From RGIG6353 sp045590615 (GTDB lineage Bacteria > Bacillota > Clostridia > Oscillospirales > SIG627), in the NCBI GenBank assembly GCA_045590615.1, contig JAZNRH010000121.1, positions 1-7,022 on the forward strand: a stretch of 7,022 bases of DNA, read 5' to 3'. The notes beneath the pieces were generated by a model. The model was given only the letters and a program-made list of their open reading frames with translations. It was not told where the DNA came from and did not search any database. Shown piece by piece: positions 1-5,960 of the stretch. Both the position numbers and the translations under genes were made by a program. The first letter of the stretch is position 1. Each line of letters starts with the position of its first letter.

Positions 1-2273
1 CTCGAAGGGATGGTAATGCTCGTGAGGCTATCGCAACAACAGAACGCACCATCACTTATGCTTGTTACGCTCGAAGGAAGGGTGATGCTCTCAAGACTCG
101 TGCAAAAAAAGAACGCATCATCGCCTATGCTCGTTACACCATCGGGGATGGTGATGCTCGTGAGGCTCGTGCAAGAGTTAAACATATCCTTGCCTATACT
201 CGTTACACCCCCGGGGATGGTGATGTTCTCAAGGCTCTCACAAGCAAGGAACACACCAGAACCTATGCTTGTTACACTGTCAGGGATAGTGATGCTCGTG
301 AGGCTTTCGCATCCATCGAACGCATAAGAGCCTATGCTCGTTACACTTGGGGGGATGGTATAAGACGTTATTGTGCTTTTTGCTGGATATTGAATAAGGG
401 TTGTTTTGTCCTTGTCAAATAATACTCCATCAACGTCACAATATTTTGTATTATTTTCATCCACTTCTATTTCTGCAAGACTCGTGCAATTTCGGAATGC
501 TTCAGAGCCTATGCTTGTTACGCTCGAGGGAATGGTGATGCTTATGAGGCTCGTGCACCAAGAGAACGCATAAGTGCCTATGCTCGTCACGCCATTGCCA
601 ATCACAACGGTCTTTATAGACGAACGACTTGAATACCATGATGCATAAGATGACCAATCTGTCATAGCACCTTCGCCGGATATTGTAAGGAGTCCGTCTT
701 CATCAAGAGTCCAAGTCAAATTGTCACCGTTTGCTCCACATGTGCCTGATGCAATTATTTTTACAATTTTTACAAATTGAATACCGTTATCATTTGCATA
801 GGTCTCGGCATAGCTTCCGGAATAGCCGTAGATTGTGAGATTTGCGCAATTATAGAACGCATCAGAGCCTATGCTTGTTACACCCGAGGGGATGGTAATG
901 CTCGTGAGGCTTTTGCAATTATCGAACGCCTGAGAGCCTATGCTCGTCACACCCTCGGGAATTGTGATGCTCGTGAGGCTCTTGCAAATTTGGAACGCAT
1001 AATCGCCTATGCCCTTCACTCCCTCGGGGATGGTGATGTTCTCAAGGCTCTCACAAGCAAAGAACACACCAGAACCTATGCTTGTTACACTGTCAGGGAT
1101 AGTGATGCTCGTAAGACTCGTGCAATAAGCGAACGCATAATCGCCTATGCTCGTTACACCGTCCGGAATGGTAATGCTTGTGAGGCCCGTGCAATTATAA
1201 AACGCTCTACCATCTATGCTCGTCACACCATCGGGGATGGTGATGCTTGTAAGGCTTGTACAATCACGGAACGCATAAGAGCCTATACTCGTCACGCCAT
1301 TGCCAATCACAACGGTCTTTACAGACGAACGATGTGAATACCATGGTGCAGATGTAGAAAGTGACCAATCTGTCATAGCACCTTCGCCGGATATTGTGAG
1401 GACTCCGTCTTCGTTGAGAGTCCAAGTCAAATTGTCTCCATTTGCTCCACATGTGCCTGATGCAATAACATCAACTGCTACGAAAGGAATATTGTTATCA
1501 TTTGCATAGGTCTCGGCATAGCTTCCGGAATAGCCGTAGATTGTGAGGTACCAGCAAGTACCAAACGCACCATCGCCTATGCTTGTTACACTGTCAGGGA
1601 TGGTGATGCTTGTGAGGTTATCGCAAATTTCGAACGCAGAAGAGCCTATGCTCGTTACGCTGTCGGGAATGGTGATGCTTGTAAGGCTCGTGCAATACCA
1701 GAACGCTCGAGAGCCTATGCTCGTTACACTCGAGGGAATGGTGATGCTTGTGAGGCTCGTGCAAGAGTAAAACATTTCCTTGCCTATACTCGTCACACCC
1801 CCGGGGATGGTGGTGTTCTCAAGGCTCTCACAAGCAAAGAACACACCATCGCCTATGCTTGTTACACTGTCAGGGATAGTGATGCTCGTAAGGCTATCGC
1901 AAGAGCAGAACGCTTCATATCCTATGCTTGTACACTTGCTTCCTTTTTCAAAGATTACACTCTCAAGGCTATCGCAAAAAGCGAACGCACAAAAGCCTAT
2001 GCTTTTTACGCTTGAGGGGATGGTGATGCTCGTAATACTCGTGCACTCAGAGAATGCAGTACCCTCTATGCTCGTTACAGGGTATCCAGCAAGGGTACTC
2101 GGGATAATGATAGCACCCGAGGCTGAGTGGTCGCAATACAATATCGTTGCTTCTTGGTTACTGACCGAATAATCATAAATGCCTTCGTCCCCCGCATCGG
2201 CTGACAGGGTGAATGCAGTAATAAGGCATACAGCTAATGCCAAAAGGATTGTTAATCTGAGTGTTTTTCTCAT
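1..2273 (-). CDS. Secreted BspA-like leucine-rich-repeat protein (N-terminal 757 residues, 3' end outside window)
   Basis: Reading the minus strand from ATG at 2273 gives one uninterrupted frame to the window edge, with no stop or frameshift. The start is fixed by a GGAGGA ribosome binding site 7 nt upstream and by a signal peptide: MRKTLR, a hydrophobic stretch to about residue 23, and a likely cleavage after SADA (residue 27). From about residue 53 the protein is built of 23-residue repeats, ITIPxxVTSIGxxAF followed by xxCxSLTS, the LRR_5/BspA type. About 22 units are visible, most with one Cys. Residues 243-328 and 479-563 hold two copies of a non-LRR module (YGYSGSYAETYAND, then SGTCGANGDNLTWTL and LTISGEGAMTDW). 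Residues about 600-638 hold an insertion with VDGVLFDKDKTTLIQYP, common in this family. Family members are cell-surface or secreted and are often linked to adhesion or binding of host and matrix ligands; the ligand here is unknown. Any anchor or C-terminal domain lies outside the window. The family call is firm, the function is not. Confidence 0.93.
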   Translation of the reverse strand, partial: MRKTLRLTILLALAVCLITAFTLSADAGDEGIYDYSVSNQEATILYCDHSASGAIIIPSTLAGYPVTSIEGTAFSECTSITSITIPSSVKSIGFCAFAFCDSLESVIFEKGSKCTSIGYEAFCSCDSLTSITIPDSVTSIGDGVFFACESLENTTIPGGVTSIGKEMFYSCTSLTSITIPSSVTSIGSRAFWYCTSLTSITIPDSVTSIGSSAFEICDNLTSITIPDSVTSIGDGAFGTCWYLTIYGYSGSYAETYANDNNIPFVAVDVIASGTCGANGDNLTWTLNEDGVLTISGEGAMTDWSLSTSAPWYSHRSSVKTVVIGNGVTSIGSYAFRDCTSLTSITIPDGVTSIDGRAFYNCTGLTSITIPDGVTSIGDYAFAYCTSLTSITIPDSVTSIGSGVFFACESLENITIPEGVKGIGDYAFQICKSLTSITIPEGVTSIGSQAFDNCKSLTSITIPSGVTSIGSDAFYNCANLTIYGYSGSYAETYANDNGIQFVKIVKIIASGTCGANGDNLTWTLDEDGLLTISGEGAMTDWSSYASWYSSRSSIKTVVIGNGVTSIGTYAFSWCTSLISITIPSSVTSIGSEAFRNCTSLAEIEVDENNTKYCDVDGVLFDKDKTTLIQYPAKSTITSYTIPPSVTSIGSYAFDGCESLTSITIPDSVTSIGSGVFLACESLENITIPGGVTSIGKDMFNSCTSLTSITIPDGVTSIGDDAFFFCTSLESITLPSSVTSISDGAFCCCDSLTSITIPS
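586..839 (-). repeat. Non-LRR module, copy B of a duplicated ~250-bp segment
   Basis: This is the second copy in the protein (residues 479-563). It runs from YGYSGSYAETYAND through SGTCGANGDNLTWTL and LTISGEGAMTDW to SSIKTVVIGNGVTSIG. It aligns closely with 1291-1547, apart from short in-frame differences around the FVKIVK and SSYASW segments. The module interrupts the LRR ladder. Its sequence style is typical of bacterial multi-domain LRR_5 proteins, but I cannot assign it a function. Confidence 0.85.
1291..1547 (-). repeat. Non-LRR module, copy A of a duplicated ~250-bp segment
   Basis: This is the first copy in the protein (residues 243-328), offset from copy B by 705-708 bp. The two copies differ by one codon in length and by scattered substitutions (VAVDV versus VKIVKI, and SLSTSAPW versus SSYASW). 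The LRR units between the copies suggest that a block of about 705 bp (module plus about seven LRRs) was duplicated in tandem. Confidence 0.85.
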
Positions 2274-2280
2274 AGGTGTT

Positions 2281-2286
2281 TCCTCC
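2281..2286 (-). promoter_or_regulatory. Ribosome binding site of the LRR gene
   Basis: The minus strand reads GGAGGA 7 nt before the ATG at 2273, a near-perfect anti-16S match. It decides the start codon and lies about 4 nt after the U-rich tail of the upstream terminator hairpin. Confidence 0.85.
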
Positions 2287-2290
2287 GTAG

Positions 2291-2328
2291 AATAAAATAA
2301 AAAGTGCGACAACCGAAGTTATCGCACT
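2291..2328 (-). terminator. Intrinsic terminator in the leader of the LRR gene (putative attenuator)
   Basis: On the minus strand an 11-bp stem (AGUGCGAUAAC with GUUGUCGCACU, one U-G pair) is closed by a UUCG tetraloop at 2303-2328. The tract UUUUUAUUUUAUU follows directly. The hairpin is directional, because the plus strand has no U-run after it. It sits between the gene's own promoter and its ribosome binding site, with no other gene in between. Its natural reading is therefore premature termination of the LRR transcript, i.e. attenuation. A minus-strand segment at 2354-2347 (GCGACAAU) can pair with the terminator's 3' arm at 2313-2306 and would act as an antiterminator. An imperfect hairpin at 2353-2335 followed by five U's is a rival fold. 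Confidence 0.82.
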
Positions 2329-2371
2329 GAAAAACGCCAACTCCGTATTGTCGCCAAACAAACTACACAGC

Positions 2372-2470
2372 ATACAGGTGTAATACACGCACACATTGTA
2401 TAAAGGAGCTACGCTTTTGTGTGCGCAAAAAATGTATAGCTATCCCTTACGTAAATAAAGACACCTATAC
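2372..2470 (-). ncRNA. Putative cis-regulatory leader RNA with a closed pseudoknot (unclassified)
   Basis: Three helices can be drawn in the minus-strand transcript. P1 is a 10-bp closing stem, 2470-2461 with 2381-2372 (GUAUAGGUGU with ACACCUGUAU, two G-U pairs). P2 pairs 2448-2445 with 2406-2403 and 2441-2437 with 2411-2407 (AGCUA with UAGCU), with a 3-nt GAU bulge. The P2 loop carries GCGCACACA (2426-2418), which pairs over 9 bp with UGUGUGCGU (2395-2387) downstream of P2, making a pseudoknot inside P1. The domain begins about 25 nt after the predicted transcription start and lies about 44 nt upstream of an intrinsic terminator, which is riboswitch architecture. I compared it from memory with c-di-GMP-I and -II, SAM, THF, preQ1-II, ZTP, fluoride and guanidine classes and saw no match. 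The pairings are seen in the sequence; the function and ligand are unknown. Confidence 0.5.
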
Positions 2471-2501
2471 TACTGCATTATTAAGTTTGTTTGGCATATC
2501 A

Positions 2502-2530
2502 ATTATAGCACCATTGACAAAAAATGTCAA
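2502..2530 (-). promoter_or_regulatory. Consensus sigma-A promoter of the LRR gene
   Basis: The minus strand has TTGACA at 2530-2525, a 17-nt spacer, and TATAAT at 2507-2502, an exact match to the housekeeping consensus. Transcription should start near 2495, giving a leader of about 220 nt before the ATG at 2273. So strong a promoter followed by a terminator in the leader suggests that control occurs after initiation. Confidence 0.85.
2514..2530. repeat. Inverted repeat TTGACA-N5-TGTCAA over the LRR promoter -35
   Basis: The arms TTGACA (2514-2519) and TGTCAA (2525-2530) are perfect inverted copies, so the -35 hexamer of the minus promoter is mirrored on the plus strand. The plus copy is followed 17 nt later by AATAAT (2537-2542), a one-mismatch -10 box. 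The site could be an operator dyad, a weak second plus promoter, or chance in AT-rich DNA. Confidence 0.4.
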
Positions 2531-2587
2531 GGGAGAAATAATTTGGCATAAAATGCGTCTTATTTACAATATATTTTCGTAAAACTA

Positions 2588-2616
2588 TTGACAAGTATAT
2601 AAAAGGATTGTATAAT
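2588..2616 (+). promoter_or_regulatory. Consensus sigma-A promoter of the citrate/2-oxoglutarate operon
   Basis: TTGACA at 2588-2593, a 17-nt spacer and TATAAT at 2611-2616 match the consensus exactly. The expected start is near 2623, which leaves a short leader of about 32 nt before the ATG at 2655. No terminator-like hairpin follows, so regulation more likely acts at initiation through the overlapping palindrome. Confidence 0.88.
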
Positions 2617-2634
2617 TGTATACAATAATACAAT
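2607..2634. promoter_or_regulatory. 28-bp near-perfect palindrome over the -10 and start site (putative operator)
   Basis: The core ATTGTATACAAT (2615-2626) is a perfect 12-bp palindrome. It is flanked at equal distance by ATTGTAT (2607-2613) and ATACAAT (2628-2634), which are inverted copies of each other. All are centred at 2620.5, and 26 of 28 positions are symmetric. It overlaps the TATAAT box and the predicted +1, so a bound dimer would block RNA polymerase. The TTGT-N2-ACAA layout resembles GntR-type operators, but the regulator is not in the window and that family assignment is a guess. Confidence 0.65.
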
Positions 2635-2654
2635 TATTAAAGGATGAGTGATTT

Positions 2655-4019
2655 ATGATTGAAATTTCTTCAAAAACCAATCTACTTGAACAGAAGATTT
2701 ACAAGTACTCGTTACAGGACGTAAGCGAGCCCAACTTATACCGAGAGATATACCCTTACACAGAGGTGCCGAAGATTGCCTTCAACCACCGTCGTGTGCC
2801 TATGGGTATGCCTCAGGAAATATGGATTACCGACACCTCTCTCAGAGACGGTATGCAGTCGCAAGCTCCCTACTCCCCCGAGCAGATTGTCACGCTTTAC
2901 AAGCTTTTGTCAAGGCTTGGTGGTCCTAAGGGTATTATTCGTCAGACCGAGTTTTTCGTATATAGCGAGAATGACAGAAGGGCGCTCAGCGAATGTCAGG
3001 AGCTTGGCTTGAAGTTCCCTGAAATTACCACCTGGATAAGAGCGAGTCTCAACGACTTTAAGCTCATTAAGGATATGGGTATCAAGGAGACGGGTATTCT
3101 CGTTTCTTGCTCGGACTACCACATTTTCAAAAAGCTTGGTATGACGAGAGTACAGGCGCTTGAGCATTATAAAAAGACAATCAGTGCAGCGCTTGAATTG
3201 GGTATCCGTCCAAGATGTCACTTTGAAGATATTACGAGAGCCGATTTCTACGGCTTTGTACTTCCCTTTGTTTCCGAGCTTCAGGAGATGTCACAGGAAG
3301 CAGGTATTCCGATTAAAATCCGTGCCTGCGACACTATGGGCTACGGTGTTCCCTTCACCGAGGTTGCTATCCCCCGAAGCGTACCGGGTATCATCTACGG
3401 CTTACAGCACTATGCCGACGTACCGAGTGAAATGATTGAATGGCACGGACACAATGACTTTTACAAGGGTGTTGCCAACGCTTCGAGTGCATGGCTCTAC
3501 GGTGCGTGTGGTGTAAACTGCTCGCTCCTCGGAATTGGTGAGAGAACGGGTAACGTGCCCCTTGAAGCAATGGTTATGGAGTACGCTTCTCTTCGTGGTA
3601 CTCTTGACGGAATGGACACAACTGCAATTACGGATATTGCATATTTCTTTGAAAAGGACATCGGATATAAAATCAATCCTATGACGCCCTTCGTTGGTGA
3701 GAACTTCAACTCGACGAGAGCCGGAATTCACGCTGACGGACTTATGAAGGACGAGGAAATCTACAACATTTTTGACACGGCGACTCTGCTCAACAGACCT
3801 GCTATGGTACAGATAAGCAGTACCTCGGGTCTTGCAGGGATTGCTTATTGGCTCAACGCTCACTACAATCTCAAGGGTGAGAATGCGATTGCAAAGAAGG
3901 ACGATATCGTCGCTTATATCAAGGAATGGGTTGACAAGCAGTACGAGAAGGGCAGACAGACGGTTATCAGTACAGAAGAATTGGAAGAGCTTGTTATAAA
4001 GTACAGGGAGGAAAAGTGA
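2655..4019 (+). CDS. Probable Re-citrate synthase (HMGL/isopropylmalate-synthase-like family)
   Basis: This 454-residue cytoplasmic enzyme belongs to the DRE-TIM metallolyase group. TDTSLRDGMQ (residues 59-68) holds the catalytic Arg64 and metal-ligand Asp65. HFEDITRADF starts at 189. EWHGHNDF (262-269) carries the metal-ligand histidines 264 and 266. GIGERTGN (293-300) and GIHADG (357-362) are further family motifs. There is no C-terminal LeuA regulatory domain, so a leucine-controlled isopropylmalate synthase is unlikely. Homologues in Clostridium kluyveri form citrate from oxaloacetate and acetyl-CoA with Re stereochemistry and are unrelated to GltA-type synthases. The assignment rests on length, motifs and the following aconitase and isocitrate dehydrogenase genes; homocitrate synthase is the main alternative. 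The start is preceded by AAAGGA (2639-2644) and is the first gene after a consensus promoter. The stop codon lies one base before the next start, so translation is probably coupled. Confidence 0.85.
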   Translation: MIEISSKTNLLEQKIYKYSLQDVSEPNLYREIYPYTEVPKIAFNHRRVPMGMPQEIWITDTSLRDGMQSQAPYSPEQIVTLYKLLSRLGGPKGIIRQTEFFVYSENDRRALSECQELGLKFPEITTWIRASLNDFKLIKDMGIKETGILVSCSDYHIFKKLGMTRVQALEHYKKTISAALELGIRPRCHFEDITRADFYGFVLPFVSELQEMSQEAGIPIKIRACDTMGYGVPFTEVAIPRSVPGIIYGLQHYADVPSEMIEWHGHNDFYKGVANASSAWLYGACGVNCSLLGIGERTGNVPLEAMVMEYASLRGTLDGMDTTAITDIAYFFEKDIGYKINPMTPFVGENFNSTRAGIHADGLMKDEEIYNIFDTATLLNRPAMVQISSTSGLAGIAYWLNAHYNLKGENAIAKKDDIVAYIKEWVDKQYEKGRQTVISTEELEELVIKYREEK

Positions 4020-4020
4020 A

Positions 4021-5946
4021 ATGGGACTTACAATAGCTCAGAAAATCATCAAGGCGCATCTCGTTGAAGGCGAAATGGTGGCAGGCAACGAAATTGCGCT
4101 GAGAATAGACCAGACTCTCACCCAGGATGCAACGGGTACGATGGCGTATCTTGAGTTTGAATCAATAGGAATAAAGAGAGTAAGAACCGAGCTTTCGGTT
4201 GCTTATATCGACCACAACACGCTTCAATCGGGCTTCGAGAATGCCGATGACCACAGATACATTCAATCGGTTGCAAAGAAGTACGGTATTCGTTTTTCAA
4301 GACCGGGTAACGGTATCTGCCATCAGGTACACCTCGAGCGCTTCGGCAAGCCGGGTAAGACTCTGATTGGCTCAGACAGCCACACTCCGACGGGTGGTGG
4401 TATCGGTATGCTTGCAATGGGTGCAGGTGGTATGGACGTTGCCGTTGCGATGGGTGGTGGCGCATACTACATAACGATGCCCAAGATGCTTAAGGTCAAT
4501 CTCACGGGTAAGCTTCGCCCTTGGGTAAGTGCCAAGGACGTCAGCCTTGAAATACTGAGAATTCTCTCGGTTAAGGGTGGCGTTGGCTATATTATCGAAT
4601 GGGGTGGCGAGGGTGTTGCCACACTGAGTGTTCCTCAAAGAGCTACTATTACCAATATGGGTACAGAGCTTGGAGCTACTACCTCTATCTTCCCCTCAGA
4701 CGAGGTTACCAAGGCTTTTCTTGAAAGTCAGGGACGTGGAGAGGATTACACTCCCCTTTCTTCCGACCCCGATGCAGTATACGACAGAATTATTGATATA
4801 AACCTTTCCGAGCTTAAGCCTTTACTTGCTTGTCCTCACTCTCCCGACAACATCAAGAGTGCCGAGGAGCTCTCCGACGTCAAGGTTGACCAGGTTTGTA
4901 TCGGCTCGTGCACGAACTCGTCGCTTGCAGATATGCTCAAGGTTGCCGCTATTCTCAAGGGCAAGACCATTGACCCGAGTGTCAGTCTCTCGGTTTCACC
5001 CGGCTCAAAGCAGGTTCTTACTATGCTTGCCGACTGTGGCGCACTCAGCGACATTATCGCATCGGGTGCAAGAGTGCTCGAATGTGCTTGTGGTCCTTGT
5101 ATCGGAATGGGCTTCTCGCCCAACTCTGCCGGTGTTTCTCTGAGAACCTTCAACCGTAACTTTGAAGGACGCAGTGGTACTCGTGACGGTCAGGTATATC
5201 TCGTTTCACCCGAAGTAGCTGCAGCATCTGCTCTTACAGGCTATATTACCGACCCGAGAACGCTGGGTGACTGTCCCGAAATCACAATGCCTGACAAGTT
5301 CAAGATCAATGACAGTGCAGTTATTATGCCTGCAACCGAATCTGAGGCTGACGAGGTTGAGGTGCTTCGTGGTCCTAACATCAAGCCCTTCCCCGAGGCT
5401 TCCCCTCTTACCGACACACTTACAGCGCCTCTTACACTCAAGGTTGGTGACAATATCACTACCGACCACATTATGCCTGCAGGCGCGAAAATTCTTCCCT
5501 ACCGTTCAAATATTCCTTATCTTTCAAAGTTCTGCTTTGATGTATGTGATGAGACCTTCCCCGAAAGAGCGCTTGCCTCGGGCAAGTCGATCGTTGTAGG
5601 TGGCTCTAACTACGGTCAGGGTTCGTCACGCGAGCACGCAGCTCTTGTTCCTCTTTACCTTGGAGTCAAGGCTGTAATTGCCAAGAGCTTTGCGAGAATC
5701 CATGCTGCCAATCTTATTAACGCAGGTATTATCCCTCTTACGTTCAAAAACGCTGATGACTACGACAAGCTTTCACAGGGTGACGAGCTTGAAATAACGG
5801 GTCTTTTTGAGGCAATTAAGATTGGTAACGCTACACTTAAAAACAAAACCACAGGTGAAAGCTTTGAGCTTATTTGTGATTTCTCAAAGCGTCAACAGGA
5901 TATGCTTCTTGCAGGTGGGCTTCTCAAGTACACCAAGGGCGAATAA
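4021..5946 (+). CDS. acn: Aconitate hydratase (aconitase), short bacterial type
   Basis: This 641-residue [4Fe-4S] enzyme isomerises citrate to isocitrate through cis-aconitate in the cytoplasm. The N-terminal catalytic domains include SDSHTPTGGG (Asp119-Ser120-His121). The iron-sulfur ligands are visible as Cys297 in GSCTNS and as Cys357 and Cys360 in ACGPCIG. The C-terminal swivel domain begins near KVGDNITTDHIMPAG and contains YGQGSSREHAA (531-541), with the active-site Ser and Arg537, followed by AKSFARIHAANLINAG. The length is far below the roughly 900 residues of AcnA/IRP-type and the roughly 860 of AcnB. It fits the compact 'Aquifex type' aconitases, which differ from 3-isopropylmalate dehydratase in having both halves on one chain. 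The ribosome binding site AGGGAGGA (4005-4012) lies inside the end of the citrate synthase gene, 8 nt before the ATG. It is the middle gene of the operon. Confidence 0.95.
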   Translation: MGLTIAQKIIKAHLVEGEMVAGNEIALRIDQTLTQDATGTMAYLEFESIGIKRVRTELSVAYIDHNTLQSGFENADDHRYIQSVAKKYGIRFSRPGNGICHQVHLERFGKPGKTLIGSDSHTPTGGGIGMLAMGAGGMDVAVAMGGGAYYITMPKMLKVNLTGKLRPWVSAKDVSLEILRILSVKGGVGYIIEWGGEGVATLSVPQRATITNMGTELGATTSIFPSDEVTKAFLESQGRGEDYTPLSSDPDAVYDRIIDINLSELKPLLACPHSPDNIKSAEELSDVKVDQVCIGSCTNSSLADMLKVAAILKGKTIDPSVSLSVSPGSKQVLTMLADCGALSDIIASGARVLECACGPCIGMGFSPNSAGVSLRTFNRNFEGRSGTRDGQVYLVSPEVAAASALTGYITDPRTLGDCPEITMPDKFKINDSAVIMPATESEADEVEVLRGPNIKPFPEASPLTDTLTAPLTLKVGDNITTDHIMPAGAKILPYRSNIPYLSKFCFDVCDETFPERALASGKSIVVGGSNYGQGSSREHAALVPLYLGVKAVIAKSFARIHAANLINAGIIPLTFKNADDYDKLSQGDELEITGLFEAIKIGNATLKNKTTGESFELICDFSKRQQDMLLAGGLLKYTKGE

Positions 5947-5960
5947 AAGGAGATAAAAAT

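Larger units (their letters stand above)
1..2117 (-). repeat. Tandem 69-bp leucine-rich-repeat array (about 22 units)
   Basis: The DNA repeats with a 69-bp period that encodes the 23-residue LRR unit. Many units are nearly identical at the nucleotide level; for example the blocks starting near 181 and near 1771 (offset 1590 bp, in frame) share long runs. The repetition also creates periodic open frames on the plus strand, which are only shadows. The array is broken by the two duplicated modules and by one insertion at about 360-476. Near-identical repeats of this kind can change in number by recombination or slippage without breaking the frame, because every period is a multiple of three. Confidence 0.9.
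2490..2550. repeat. Pair of 9-bp direct repeats TTTGGCATA flanking the LRR promoter
   Basis: TTTGGCATA occurs at 2490-2498, over the predicted start of the LRR transcript, and again at 2542-2550, upstream of its -35. The spacing is 52 bp, close to five helical turns. This is compatible with a pair of protein binding sites on one DNA face, but a chance repeat in AT-rich sequence is also possible. Confidence 0.3.

Noticed and set aside
777..1337. Plus-strand open frame of 186 codons, and similar ones at 10-327, 1543-1770 and 1780-2172, with periodic sequence.
   Set aside because: They lie antisense to the LRR gene, and their periodicity simply mirrors the 69-bp repeats. They lack plausible ribosome binding sites, and the minus frame has a signal peptide and a known fold.
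1915..1975. Possible frameshift in the LRR gene where the repeat pattern breaks.
   Set aside because: The minus frame continues cleanly as VIFEKGSKCTSIGYEAF, a normal LRR_5 variant unit of the same length.
1..2117. CRISPR-like regularly spaced repeats.
   Set aside because: The repeats are contiguous 69-bp coding units without unique spacers and translate to LRR units.
2303..2328. Hairpin read as a terminator for plus-strand or convergent transcription.
   Set aside because: The U-run exists only on the minus-strand side, and no gene ends there on the plus strand.
2173..2394. Minus-strand 73-codon frame starting with GTG in the leader, with hydrophobic stretches.
   Set aside because: It has no ribosome binding site, crosses the terminator hairpin, and overlaps the signal peptide region of the LRR gene in another frame. 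Its start lies inside the pseudoknot strand.
3402..3863. Antisense frames inside the operon (also 2910-3221, 3497-3709, 4118-4465, 4372-4638, 4836-5153, 5206-5469 and 6152-6343) and plus-strand off-frame ORFs.
   Set aside because: They are shadows of the three enzyme genes, whose conserved motifs establish the true frames.
2655..4019. Annotation as 2-isopropylmalate synthase.
   Set aside because: It lacks the C-terminal LeuA regulatory domain, no leu genes adjoin it, and aconitase and IDH follow directly. Homocitrate synthase cannot be fully excluded from sequence alone.
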